Under the pieces are notes generated by a model. That model was not told the origin of the DNA. It searched no databases and saw nothing but the letters and a program-made list of their open reading frames with translations. Positions 36,223-45,640 of a stretch of 64,000 nucleotides of DNA are shown in pieces (the stretch's first letter is position 1; every line of letters starts with the position of its first letter). The stretch is from Chryseobacterium sp. JJR-5R (GTDB lineage Bacteria > Bacteroidota > Bacteroidia > Flavobacteriales > Weeksellaceae): positions 2,666,001-2,730,000 of the forward strand of contig NZ_CP139137.1 of the NCBI RefSeq assembly GCF_034047335.1, written 5' to 3'. The translations under genes and the position numbers were made by a program.

Positions 36223-37248
36223 ATGAAAAAAGCTATCCTCATTATTATCCTTCTTGTTTTTGTGATAGGCGGATTTTTCGGTTTGAGATTGTATACCAAA
36301 TACTTCGGGAATAATATTGAAAAAGACGGTTACGTGCTGATTCCCCATAGTGCAGGGTTTAAACAGATCCTGGATTCAGCGGCGAAATATGTTGACGATA
36401 AAGAATCTTTTGAAGCGGTTGCCCGGGAGAAGGATCTCGAAAACAGTTTTAAAGCGGGACGTTATCATTTTCAGAAAGGCCTCGGTAATGCAAAACTTGT
36501 GAATATGATCAAGGCCGGCAACCAGACGGAGAACAGCTTCAGGATCGGCGATTTCGGGGATGTTTACCAAATGCTGGGTAAAGTGACCAGAAAAACAGAA
36601 CTGGATTCTTTGAAGTTCCTGGACGGACTCAATACCATTGCAGCCGAAAAAGGTTATAATAATGCAGAAGACCTTAAGAAATATTTCTTTATCGATACCT
36701 ATAATTTTTTCTGGACTGTAAGCCCAAAAGATTTTTTCAACAGGTTCAATGACCAGTATAACGAATTCTGGAATGCTGAAAGAAAAGCAAAGGAAGAACA
36801 GACAGGGTTAACAAGGGATCAGGTGTATGCACTTGCGTCTATTGTGTATAAAGAATCCGGAGGGAAAAAAGATGAAATGAGAACCATCGCCGGCCTGTAC
36901 CTGAACCGGTACAGAAAAGGAATGAAATTACAATCTGACCCAACGGTCATTTATGCCATTAACAAGCAGACCAACTTCAAAGAACCGATTAAACGTGTGT
37001 TCTACAAACATCTTTCAACCCCGTCACCGTACAATACCTATGCTAATAAAGGAATTCCGCCGGGGCCGATCTGCATCGTGGATAAAAACTCTGTAGACGC
37101 TGTTCTGAATGCAGAAAAAAACGATTATATTTTCATGTGCGCCGATCCTGCAAGATTCGGGTACCACAAATTCACGGCAAGTGCCGAGCAGCATGCCATT
37201 AATGCAAAGGCTTACCAGGACTGGCTGAATTCTAAAAATATAAAATAG
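36223..37248 (+). CDS. mltG: Endolytic murein transglycosylase MltG
   Basis: The 341-residue protein has an N-terminal membrane anchor (about 3-22), a LysM-like region, and the YceG/MltG catalytic domain with ALASIVYKESGGKKDEM (catalytic Glu211), LYLNRYRKGMKLQSDPTVIY and STPSPYNTYANKGIPPGPI. It cleaves nascent glycan strands in the periplasm and is thought to set their length. It forms an operon with dapF. Confidence 0.94.
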   Translation: MKKAILIIILLVFVIGGFFGLRLYTKYFGNNIEKDGYVLIPHSAGFKQILDSAAKYVDDKESFEAVAREKDLENSFKAGRYHFQKGLGNAKLVNMIKAGNQTENSFRIGDFGDVYQMLGKVTRKTELDSLKFLDGLNTIAAEKGYNNAEDLKKYFFIDTYNFFWTVSPKDFFNRFNDQYNEFWNAERKAKEEQTGLTRDQVYALASIVYKESGGKKDEMRTIAGLYLNRYRKGMKLQSDPTVIYAINKQTNFKEPIKRVFYKHLSTPSPYNTYANKGIPPGPICIVDKNSVDAVLNAEKNDYIFMCADPARFGYHKFTASAEQHAINAKAYQDWLNSKNIK

Positions 37249-37414
37249 AAAATAAATTTAACTTTATTTTAACAATTCAATAATTAACATTTCGCATCTT
37301 AAAGCGACTTATGTACTATAAATAATAAATTATACTTAATATCCGGGAATAGGCAGGTTAGCAATTTCACAATATTAAGTTTAATCTTTCACGGTTTTAC
37401 ACAAACAATACCTT

Positions 37415-39925
37415 ATGAATCAGACGGAAATTATTAACATTTTTACAAAAAAAACCTTAGGGCTTACTTTTGTACTTTCGGCGGCGGCATTTGCCTTTGC
37501 ACAGGAGAAGGTCGGTATTTCCGGGTCGGTAGTCAATAAGAGCAACCAGCCCGTTCCTTATGCTTCTGTTACATTCAGTAACAAAGCAAATAAATTATTC
37601 AGTGACGCAACGCTGACCGATGAAAAAGGCCAGTATAGGCTTGACCTTGCTCCGGGAGCCTATGACATTACCATAGAAGCCATCGACTATAAAAAAAGTG
37701 TTGTCAATAAACAGATTACCGCAGCAGGAAATATCGGGGCCTTGTCCGTCGATCCTGAGACCAGTGCGACAAATCTTAAGACAGGAGATATTCAGGGTGT
37801 GGTAATCACGGCTCCTTCTACCAAGCCTTACAAAGTAGAGCTGGATAAAAGAACCTATGACCCTTCCCAGGATATTGTAAGCAAAGGAGGAAACCTGCAG
37901 GATGTACTGTCCAACGTTCCTTCCGTTTCAGTGGATACCGATGGTACGGTTTCCATGCGTGGAAGCTCCAATGTAAGGTTTCTTATCAACGGAAAACCTT
38001 CTGCCCTTCTTGGTATTGATGACGGCGCCAATGCCTTGCAGAGCATCCCTGCAGACCAGATTGAAAGAATCGAGGTGATCACCAACCCGTCTTCAAAATT
38101 TGAAGCCAGCGGAACGGCTGGGATCCTGAATATTATTTTAAAGAAAAGCAAGAAAACAGGGTTTAACGGAAGTATAACCGGAACTTTAGGGTATTTGCCT
38201 CAGACTAACCTGAATACGAACCTAAGCTGGAGAAAAGGAAACCTTACCTGGTTCCTGAACGGCGGCGGCGGGTACAGGGAATCTAAGAATACCAGCAGAA
38301 ACAATGCTACCTATTTCGACGCTGTTAATGCTACCGACAGGTTACAGGCTGACCAGGAGTCTATCACTGAAAGTAAAAATGACAATTACAATGCTACGAC
38401 AGGCCTTGTATATGATATTTCTGATAAAACTTCGGTAAATGCATCCGGGACCGTTAGAACCTTCGACAGCTCCAATTATGGAAATGTGTTTTATAATTAC
38501 CGTCTTTTGGATGGAAGTACCCCTTCAACAAGAAGAGAAAACACAGGCTCCAATAATAATTTAGCTTTTCAGGGTGATTTTGGCTTAGACCATAAGTTTG
38601 ATGACAAAGGCCAGAACCTGTCATTATCATTAAGTTTACAGAGCAGCAGATCATATAATGATACCAATGTTACGCAGACAGAAAGTAATATTGAGAGGCT
38701 GACTAATCTCATCAACCAGGATACCACCAATAAAACTTTGGTAGGGAAAGCGGATTATGAACTTCCGATCGGTGAAAATTCAAGGATTGAAGCCGGTTAC
38801 CGGATTGACATCAATCAAAATTCATATGACAATGATGTGTCTCAGAAGAATGCGCCTTTTCCGGATTATTACTTTTTACCGACATTTACCTACAGAGCCA
38901 ATTACAGGGAAGTATTTAATGCAGGGTACGTACAGTTTAAAAGCAAAATCGGCAACCTTGGGTATCAGTTGGGCTTAAGGAATGAAAACTCCCAGATAGA
39001 TATCAAATATCAGAATCTAGATTTTTTCTCGCCCAGGATTGATAAAACCAAGAATTACAACAACCTGTTTCCAAGTGTTTTCTTAAGCTATGAAATTGCA
39101 AAAGACAATCAGTTCTTAGTTAATTACTCAAGAAGGATTGACCGTCCGCGATCTTTCTTTCTTATCCCGAATCCAAGCTATACGGATAACCAGAATATAT
39201 TTGACGGAAATATTGATCTGAACCCATCGTATGTGGATTCTTATGAATTCGGGTACAGCATCTCAAAAAATAAGTTTACCGTTAACCCTACTCTATATTT
39301 CAGGCATTCTACTGACGATGTAAAAATGCTGGTATATTCCACTGATGACGGAGCGTTTCATACAAAACCGATCAATTTAGGAACAGATGACCGCTACGGT
39401 TTAGACCTGAACTTCAACTGGGATGCTACAAAATGGTTGAAATTATTGGGTAATGTGGATTTATTCGGGTATAAGACAACCGGAATTTCTGATGCTCCGG
39501 AACTGAACGGAGAAACAATGTCTTTCGAAGGTTCAGGGTTCTCGTCAAGAGCAAGATTAACCACTACTTTTAAGATTGACAAAACATTCAGCTTCCAGTT
39601 CCAGGGCTTTTACAGAGGCGCTCAGAAATCTGAAAACCAGGACAGAAAAGATATGTATGCCATTAGTTTCGGTGCTTCAAAAACAGTGCTGGACGGAAAC
39701 GGGACGCTCAGCTTCAATATCCAGGATATTTTTAATACCAGAGCCATGAGGAGCATTACCAAAAATGCCAGTTTTGTAAGAGACTCTTACATGCAGTGGC
39801 AGCCTAGGCAGTTTGCTCTGTCATTCACTTACAGGTTCAAGCAGGGTGAAAAAATAGACCAGCCTAAAAGGAAAAAAGACATCAATGCCAATGCGGCAGG
39901 TGATGACCAGCAGGCACCAATGTAA
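37415..39925 (+). CDS. Outer-membrane receptor with CarboxypepD-like and plug domains
   Basis: The 836-residue protein has a signal peptide ending near AFAQE, then a CarboxypepD_reg-like domain (about 33-110, GSVVNKSNQPVPYASVTF), a TonB plug-like domain (about 130-245, with GGNLQDVLSNVPSVSVDTDG and IERIEVITNPSSKFEASGTA), and an outer-membrane beta-barrel family domain to the end. The last strand is FALSFTYRF, followed by a charged tail (QGEKIDQPKRKKDINANA). It resembles TonB-dependent transporters, but no TonB box is evident. Substrate unknown. It is a single gene, and 37249-37414 is an AT-rich leader with no other gene. Confidence 0.85.
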   Translation: MNQTEIINIFTKKTLGLTFVLSAAAFAFAQEKVGISGSVVNKSNQPVPYASVTFSNKANKLFSDATLTDEKGQYRLDLAPGAYDITIEAIDYKKSVVNKQITAAGNIGALSVDPETSATNLKTGDIQGVVITAPSTKPYKVELDKRTYDPSQDIVSKGGNLQDVLSNVPSVSVDTDGTVSMRGSSNVRFLINGKPSALLGIDDGANALQSIPADQIERIEVITNPSSKFEASGTAGILNIILKKSKKTGFNGSITGTLGYLPQTNLNTNLSWRKGNLTWFLNGGGGYRESKNTSRNNATYFDAVNATDRLQADQESITESKNDNYNATTGLVYDISDKTSVNASGTVRTFDSSNYGNVFYNYRLLDGSTPSTRRENTGSNNNLAFQGDFGLDHKFDDKGQNLSLSLSLQSSRSYNDTNVTQTESNIERLTNLINQDTTNKTLVGKADYELPIGENSRIEAGYRIDINQNSYDNDVSQKNAPFPDYYFLPTFTYRANYREVFNAGYVQFKSKIGNLGYQLGLRNENSQIDIKYQNLDFFSPRIDKTKNYNNLFPSVFLSYEIAKDNQFLVNYSRRIDRPRSFFLIPNPSYTDNQNIFDGNIDLNPSYVDSYEFGYSISKNKFTVNPTLYFRHSTDDVKMLVYSTDDGAFHTKPINLGTDDRYGLDLNFNWDATKWLKLLGNVDLFGYKTTGISDAPELNGETMSFEGSGFSSRARLTTTFKIDKTFSFQFQGFYRGAQKSENQDRKDMYAISFGASKTVLDGNGTLSFNIQDIFNTRAMRSITKNASFVRDSYMQWQPRQFALSFTYRFKQGEKIDQPKRKKDINANAAGDDQQAPM

Positions 39926-39958
39926 ACCGGTAAGAACAAACATACATCTATACAAATA

Positions 39959-39990
39959 AAAAATCCCGAAACGTATTTCGGGATTTTTTT
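39959..39990. terminator. Bidirectional terminator between receptor and cytidylyltransferase-like genes
   Basis: AAATCCCGAAA-CGTA-TTTCGGGATTT with A and T tracts on both sides. It serves the receptor gene on the plus strand and overlaps the stop codon of the convergent gene. Confidence 0.85.
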
Positions 39991-40456
39991 ATTTTACAGC
40001 TTCATCTTCCTGAGCCTGTAGTTTTGAAAGCTTGGCCAGTTCTGCCTCATAGATTCTTTTTCTCAGGTCACTGGAAGAAAACCGGTGGTCCCTCTTATTG
40101 TAAAAGATTTCAATTCCCTTTTCTTCACAATATTTTTTTCCTGTGAAATCCCTGTCAAGATAATCATCACCGATGATTCTTACATCAATCACAAAAGATT
40201 TCAGGATATCCTGAAGGTCTTCCTCCGTGTAATAAGGGATGATTTCGTCTACAGCATTTACTGCGCGTAGCTGAATATACCGTTCCACGATAGTCTGGGT
40301 AGGTTTGTTTTTAGTAGGCCGGTCGTGTGATGGATCGATCTGCAGACCAACGATCAGGTAATCGCAAACTGTTTTTGCCTCCTCCAGCATCTTGATGTGA
40401 CCGGCATGCAATAAGTCAAATGAGGAGAATGTGATGCCTATTCTCTGTGTTTTCAT
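39989..40456 (-). CDS. Cytidylyltransferase-like protein (TagD type)
   Basis: From ATG 40456 (MKTQRIGITF; an ATG four codons further up is possible) the protein has 155 residues. It shows the nucleotidyltransferase HxGH motif in FDLLHAGHIKMLEEA and the second signature FSSSDLRKRI. It matches the glycerol-3-phosphate or related cytidylyltransferase class, which makes CDP-activated alcohols for cell-surface polymers or lipids. It follows a Tam-like methyltransferase and galE on the same strand with short gaps (13 and 11 bases), so it probably belongs to a surface-glycan precursor operon. The true substrate is not visible. Confidence 0.75.
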   Translation of the reverse strand: MKTQRIGITFSSFDLLHAGHIKMLEEAKTVCDYLIVGLQIDPSHDRPTKNKPTQTIVERYIQLRAVNAVDEIIPYYTEEDLQDILKSFVIDVRIIGDDYLDRDFTGKKYCEEKGIEIFYNKRDHRFSSSDLRKRIYEAELAKLSKLQAQEDEAVK

Positions 40457-40481
40457 ACTAATATCCAATTATGTGTTGATT

Positions 40482-41246
40482 TTAAAATGTTGCTGAAATA
40501 AAGGTTCTTTTAAAAGGATAAAAGACCGGTGATTTCATAAAAATATGTTTTAGTTCTCTTTTATAATTTTCTTTGAAGCCTTCCTGCAGATCTCCGGGAA
40601 GCATTTCCATATAAGGAATCATGGCTGTTCCCGAAGCCCAGGTGAAAACAGCTTCTGCATTATCCATCACAAGAGGATAAACTTTCTCAAAAACCGTAAT
40701 TTCACTGCCCCGATGATCAAACATAATCCAGGCATAGGCTTCAGTTTTCAAAACGGAATAGTGTCTCTCCCATGAACCGTAAGCTGATTTATAAGGTTCG
40801 GTTTCCGCTACTTTTCTTAACAGCTGATGTACGATAAAATCATGATTGGAAGGAACCTGAACGGCCAACTGTCCGCCTTTGTTAATTTTACTGATAATTT
40901 CCGGGAATAGTTTTTCATGATCGTCGCACCATTGAATGGCTGCATTGGAAATAACCAGGTCAAACGTTTGGTCTGACTCCAGCTGCTCTTCAATGGTTCT
41001 CTGATAAAATTTTAGTTTGTCTGTTTCAAGAAGCTTTGCTTTTTCCAGCATTTCTGAAGAATAATCAATCCCGGTAATTTCTGATCCCGGTAAATAATCC
41101 GGCAGTTCTGAAGTCAGTTCACCCGTTCCGCAGCCCAGATCAATAACTTTCAGATTGTCCCTGGGAATAACCAGTTTTAAGAGGTCAAAAAACGGTGCAG
41201 ACCGTTCTTTTTTAAATTGATCGTAAAGTTCAGGATTCCAGGCCAT
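40482..41246 (-). CDS. SAM-dependent methyltransferase, trans-aconitate 2-methyltransferase-like
   Basis: The 254-residue protein has the class I SAM-binding fold: VIDLGCGTGELTSEL (motif I), GIDYSSEMLEKAK (motif II) and LVISNAAIQWCDDHEKLFP, and an N terminus MAWNPELYDQFKKERSAPF typical of Tam. Tam methylates trans-aconitate to relieve inhibition of aconitase. It sits between galE and a TagD-like gene in one short-gap operon, so a methyl transfer on another small acid or sugar cannot be excluded. Confidence 0.8.
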   Translation of the reverse strand: MAWNPELYDQFKKERSAPFFDLLKLVIPRDNLKVIDLGCGTGELTSELPDYLPGSEITGIDYSSEMLEKAKLLETDKLKFYQRTIEEQLESDQTFDLVISNAAIQWCDDHEKLFPEIISKINKGGQLAVQVPSNHDFIVHQLLRKVAETEPYKSAYGSWERHYSVLKTEAYAWIMFDHRGSEITVFEKVYPLVMDNAEAVFTWASGTAMIPYMEMLPGDLQEGFKENYKRELKHIFMKSPVFYPFKRTFISATF

Positions 41247-41257
41247 AAGTAAATTAT

Positions 41258-42280
41258 TTAAACATTCCTAGATACCAGATAGTTCTGCCACTGCCAAACA
41301 GACTTTAATGCTTCTTCCAGGGAAGTTTCAGATTTCCAGCCGAGTTCTTTCTCTGCTTTGTCAACATTGGCATAAGCAACGGTAATATCTCCCTCCCTAC
41401 GGTTGCAGATGTGGTATTTAACTTCAACATTGTTTGCTGTTTCAAAAGCTTTGACCACTTCAAGAACTGAAGATCCTTTTCCGGTCCCCAGGTTAAAAAT
41501 ATCAATCACCGCTTCAGCAGAATCGTTGTCCATCAGTTTTTTTAAGGCAGCGACATGGGCTTTTGCCAGGTCAACCACATAAATGTAATCACGCACCGCT
41601 GTTCCGTCTTCCGTAGGATAATCATTCCCCCAGATGCTGAGGCTTTCACGGATTCCGGCAGCAGTCTGCATCACATAAGGGACCAGATTGTTCGGGATCC
41701 CGATAGGCAGTTCACCCAATTTTGCAGAAGGATGCGCCCCGATCGGGTTAAAATACCTCAATAATGAAATTTTGCGTTGGTATGCCTTGGCAAAATCAGT
41801 CAGGATTTCTTCTCCCATCTGCTTGGTTTTCCCATACACGCTTTCCGGCATTTTCAGAGGGGTATTTTCGTCAATAGGCATCTGGTCTGCCTGCCCGTAT
41901 ACCGTGCAGGATGAACTGAAGATAAAGTTGGAAATCCCACGCTCTTTAAATTCCTGCAGGATGTTAATCAGAGAAAACAGGTTGTTCTCATAATAATCAA
42001 CAGGCTTCAGCTGGCTTTCACCCACTGCTTTTGAAGCGGCAAAATTAATGCAGCCGTCAATCTGGTGTGCATTAAAAACCTGGGTAAGAAGTTCTCTCCT
42101 TTTTAGATCAAAAGGGTAAAAGACCGGTTTTCTTCCGGTAATCTCCTCAATATTTCTTAAAATAAATTTTTCTGAATTCGATAAGTCATCAACGATCACT
42201 ACTTCGAAATTGTTATTTAAAAGTTCTACCACCGTATGTGAACCGATATATCCGAGACCTCCTGTTACGAGTATTGCCAT
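41258..42280 (-). CDS. galE: UDP-glucose 4-epimerase
   Basis: The 340-residue protein has the NAD-binding GGLGYIGSHTVVEL, the active-site SSCTVYG and YGKTKQMGEE, and IWGNDYPTEDGTAVRDYI, all typical of GalE. It interconverts UDP-glucose and UDP-galactose for glycan synthesis. It is the first gene of the operon with the methyltransferase and cytidylyltransferase-like genes. Confidence 0.94.
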   Translation of the reverse strand: MAILVTGGLGYIGSHTVVELLNNNFEVVIVDDLSNSEKFILRNIEEITGRKPVFYPFDLKRRELLTQVFNAHQIDGCINFAASKAVGESQLKPVDYYENNLFSLINILQEFKERGISNFIFSSSCTVYGQADQMPIDENTPLKMPESVYGKTKQMGEEILTDFAKAYQRKISLLRYFNPIGAHPSAKLGELPIGIPNNLVPYVMQTAAGIRESLSIWGNDYPTEDGTAVRDYIYVVDLAKAHVAALKKLMDNDSAEAVIDIFNLGTGKGSSVLEVVKAFETANNVEVKYHICNRREGDITVAYANVDKAEKELGWKSETSLEEALKSVWQWQNYLVSRNV

Positions 42281-42768
42281 GTATTAATTTTTGGGCTTTG
42301 CCGATGTTTAATTTCCGGCTTTTTTATGTGTTTATGTTTTGTTATATTAAAGAATATCAATAGATTCAAGCCATTTGACATTACGTGCATTTCCGTATCA
42401 GATTATATGTCTTTTATTTCATATCAATTTAAAATAAAATAGATAATAATGTAAATACTGACATTTTATGATATACGTGATTAAATTTTTGAATTTTTAT
42501 TTAAGAATCAATAAAATTCTATTCGATAGAAACTCAAAAAACGGACCATTGTTATCAATAATCCTTACTTAACTCTGTGATGTGGTATTTATTGATCCAT
42601 TCCCTTAATGCAGCGGTTCCTGTTCGTCAAAATCAAAAAATCATCAACTAATTCCTGACCCGTTTTTAAATGCAGATTTATATACTATATTTCCATGCAT
42701 CGGTACACATCCAAACAAGAGACTGAATACCGTTCCGAAAAAAATATAACCCTGAATTTAATGCGTAA
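42281..42768. other. 488-bp AT-rich intergenic stretch with no recognised gene
   Basis: The stretch between galE and the DegT gene holds no convincing reading frame. On the minus strand, at roughly 42550-42650, a short tract reads as TAALREWINKYH...ELSK before stopping, which could be the worn end of a lost gene. No repeat, terminator or RNA structure stands out. Confidence 0.5.
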
Positions 42769-43893
42769 TTATTTCATAAATTCAAGCACGGCTTCCGTAA
42801 TGTACTTTAGCTGTTCATCATCCAGTTCGGTATGCATGGGAAGTGAAATTACCTGTTCCAGCAGCCTGTCTGTATTTACAAAATCCGCATCATTGCTTTC
42901 CTGGTAATAGGCCTTCTGTTTTCTCAGGGCTACAGGATAATAGATCATGGCCGGAACATCTTTTTCAGTCAGGAATTTCTGTAAGTCATTCCTTTTTCCG
43001 TTCACGATCCTCAGGGTATACTGATGGAAAACATGAGACGAATTTTCTGCTCTTTTGGGAGTTAAAATATGTTCTTGCCCGGCAAAGGCCTCATCGTAAT
43101 AATCAGCTGCTTTTCCTCTGGATTCGTTATAATGGTCAAGATGCGGAAGCTTTTTCCTTAAAATAGCCGCCTGCACGCTGTCTAACCTGGAATTTACCCC
43201 AACTTCATCATGGTAATACCTTTCATACATCCCGTGGTTGACAATCCCTCTTAAGCGGTGGGCCAGCTCGTCATTATTGGTAAAAATAGCACCGCCGTCT
43301 CCGTAGCAGCCCAGGTTTTTGGACGGGAAGAAAGAAGTGGTGCCTACTGTTGACATCGTACCCGCTTTTTTTACCGTACCGTCTGAAAAAGTGAACTCTG
43401 CACCGATGGCCTGTGCATTATCTTCAATCACATACAGGTTATGCTCTTCTGCAATCTTTAAAATCGCTTCCATATCAGCACACTGCCCGAAAATATGTAC
43501 AGGAATGATTGCTTTTGTTTTAGGCGTAATTGCTTTTTTAACAGCTTCGGGCGAAATGGTGAACGTATCGTAATCAACATCTACCAGAACCGACTTAAGC
43601 TTCAGCAGGTGAATGACTTCCACAGTGGCTGCAAATGTAAAATCTGCCGTGATGATCTCATCTCCTTCCTTCAGGTCAAGTGCCATTAAGGCTATCTGGA
43701 GGGCATCCGTACCGTTTGCACAGGGAATCACATGATTTACATCTAAATAAGACTCCAATTCATTCTGGAAAGACTTTACTTCCGGGCCGTTGATAAAAGC
43801 CGCAGAATCCATTACATTTAATACCGCATTATCCACATCATTCTTTATTTTGTAATACTGACTTTGTAAGTCAACCATTTGAATCTTTTTCAT
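42769..43893 (-). CDS. DegT/DnrJ/EryC1/StrS-family aminotransferase
   Basis: The 374-residue PLP enzyme has GTDALQIALMAL, the acidic cofactor residue in VIEDNAQAIGAE, and the Schiff-base Lys192 in TSFFPSKNLGCYGDGGA. Members transfer amino groups to keto-sugars for lipopolysaccharide, capsule or antibiotic sugars, often WecE- or PglE-like. It lies next to the galE operon on the same strand, which fits a role in surface glycans. The specific sugar cannot be told from the sequence. The gene is divergent from the T9SS subtilase. Confidence 0.9.
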   Translation of the reverse strand: MKKIQMVDLQSQYYKIKNDVDNAVLNVMDSAAFINGPEVKSFQNELESYLDVNHVIPCANGTDALQIALMALDLKEGDEIITADFTFAATVEVIHLLKLKSVLVDVDYDTFTISPEAVKKAITPKTKAIIPVHIFGQCADMEAILKIAEEHNLYVIEDNAQAIGAEFTFSDGTVKKAGTMSTVGTTSFFPSKNLGCYGDGGAIFTNNDELAHRLRGIVNHGMYERYYHDEVGVNSRLDSVQAAILRKKLPHLDHYNESRGKAADYYDEAFAGQEHILTPKRAENSSHVFHQYTLRIVNGKRNDLQKFLTEKDVPAMIYYPVALRKQKAYYQESNDADFVNTDRLLEQVISLPMHTELDDEQLKYITEAVLEFMK

Positions 43894-43979
43894 AGATAAA
43901 TATTTCTGTAAAAATAAGGAATTTAAAATCCTATCAAAAATTTTATTGATTTTGTTTTATCTTTATACAAAATAAAGAT

Positions 43980-45596
43980 ATGAAAAAAACTTTACTTTTT
44001 TGTCTTTTAGCAGGTTACTCTGCCGGTTTCGCACAGACCTCGCTGGTTTTTGTGTTTTTCAAAGACAAGCCGAACAAGGCTGTTTTTTACGCCGATCCCC
44101 TGTCTGAACTCTCTCAGAAATCCCTCAGCCGGAGAACGGCATTGGGCATAGCCCTCAATGACCAGGACGCGCCGATTGAACAGTCGTATATTCAGAATGT
44201 CCAGACTCTGGGTTTTACGGTTACGGATTATTCAAAATGGCTGAACGGTGTGGCCGTAAATGCAACGCCTGCCCAGATAGCTACCCTTCAGGCTCAGGCG
44301 TATGTGCAGTCGGTGGAAAGCTTTGCCAAAAATACGTCCGGCATCCCCAAATATAAAAATGTCAATAAATGGGAAACCGTTGCTGACGGTTCTGGTTCTG
44401 CCAATAAAACCTTAACGACATTCGATTACGGTTCCGGTTCCGGACAGATCGACCAGGTCAATATCCGCCCGCTCCATCTTGCAGGCTATACGGGAACAGG
44501 CGTAACCGTTGCTGTGATTGATGCCGGATTTCCTTATGTTGATACCGGTTCTGCCTTTTCAAGATTATGGACCAACGGGCACATCAAAGGCGGCTATGAT
44601 TTTGTGACCAAAGGGACCGATATTTACAACACTTCGATCAGCAACCATGGCTCTGTGGTTTTAGGTGCTATCGGAGGATACATTCAGGGTACATTCGTCG
44701 GAGCCGCGCCGGATGCTGATTTTTACCTGTACCGAAGTGAAAATGCTGCAGTGGAAATTCCCGAAGAAGAATTATACTGGATTGAAGCTGCCGAAGAAGC
44801 AGACCGGAAAGGTGTTGACCTCATCACCACTTCTCTGGGCTATGCCACTTTTGACGATCCGAAATATAATTATACCTATGCAAACCTGAACGGAACCACC
44901 TCCTTTATCGCAAGAGGTGCTGAAATTGCCGTCAGTAAAGGGATCTTCACCTTATTTGCCGCCGGAAATTCAGGTGCGCAGCCCTGGCATTATATTTTAA
45001 CCCCGGCAGATAATGCAAAAGTATTTACCATCGGGTCCGTAGATGCGGCGGGCGCTTCTTCAGATTTTTCATCTTATGGCCCCAATGCTTCAGGTGTTAT
45101 AAAGCCTGATGCCAGTACAAGAGGATCCAATGCAACTTCCGTTAATAACAGTTCGACCGTCCAGGTGAACGGCACTTCAATTGCCACGCCGATTGCCACC
45201 GGAGGGGTCGCCTGCCTGCTCCAGGCATTTTCCACCATGAACAGAGATGCTATGAGAGACCGGCTGAGACAAACCGCCTCCCTGTATCCGAACCACACCA
45301 ATCAGATGGGTTACGGGATCCTGAATTTCGGAAGTTTCTACAATACCGTACTTAATACTTCGGAAACGGTTCAGGTTAAGCAGCTGAGCATTTTCCCCAA
45401 TCCTGTTAAGGACATCCTGAATATTGCAACGGAAAAAGAAGTACTGTCAGTGGAACTGTATGACAACCTGGGAAGGCTGGTTATGAAAATTGATCATCAG
45501 AAATCGGTAAAGGTTGGGGATTTTCCCAAAGGCGTGTATTACCTTAAGATCCTGACTAAAGATAAAATCTTTTATGAAAAAATAATAAAGGAATAA
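43980..45596 (+). CDS. Subtilisin-like serine protease (S8), T9SS cargo
   Basis: The 538-residue protein has a signal peptide ending near GFAQT, a propeptide, and a S8 domain with catalytic Asp181 (VAVIDAGFP), His223 (SNHGSVVLGAI) and Ser400 (NGTSIATPIATGG). Residues about 460-538 are a T9SS type A sorting domain (IFPNPVKDILNIATEK, ending YEKIIKE). It is a secreted or surface protease. It is a single gene with a strong terminator. Confidence 0.93.
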   Translation: MKKTLLFCLLAGYSAGFAQTSLVFVFFKDKPNKAVFYADPLSELSQKSLSRRTALGIALNDQDAPIEQSYIQNVQTLGFTVTDYSKWLNGVAVNATPAQIATLQAQAYVQSVESFAKNTSGIPKYKNVNKWETVADGSGSANKTLTTFDYGSGSGQIDQVNIRPLHLAGYTGTGVTVAVIDAGFPYVDTGSAFSRLWTNGHIKGGYDFVTKGTDIYNTSISNHGSVVLGAIGGYIQGTFVGAAPDADFYLYRSENAAVEIPEEELYWIEAAEEADRKGVDLITTSLGYATFDDPKYNYTYANLNGTTSFIARGAEIAVSKGIFTLFAAGNSGAQPWHYILTPADNAKVFTIGSVDAAGASSDFSSYGPNASGVIKPDASTRGSNATSVNNSSTVQVNGTSIATPIATGGVACLLQAFSTMNRDAMRDRLRQTASLYPNHTNQMGYGILNFGSFYNTVLNTSETVQVKQLSIFPNPVKDILNIATEKEVLSVELYDNLGRLVMKIDHQKSVKVGDFPKGVYYLKILTKDKIFYEKIIKE

Positions 45597-45601
45597 AATA
45601 A

Positions 45602-45633
45602 ACAAAGCCTCTCGTACATGAGAGGCTTTGTTT
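45602..45633. terminator. Terminator after the subtilase gene
   Basis: ACAAAGCCTCTC-GTACAT-GAGAGGCTTTGT followed by TTATTTTGTTT. The flanks allow use from both sides, and the convergent lipoprotein gene ends 8 bases further on. Confidence 0.85.
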
Positions 45634-45640
45634 ATTTTGT

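Noticed and set aside
42550..42650. Minus-strand tract reading TAALREWINKYH, a possible remnant of a lost gene
   Set aside because: Only about 20 codons, with frame breaks on both sides; not enough to call a pseudogene.
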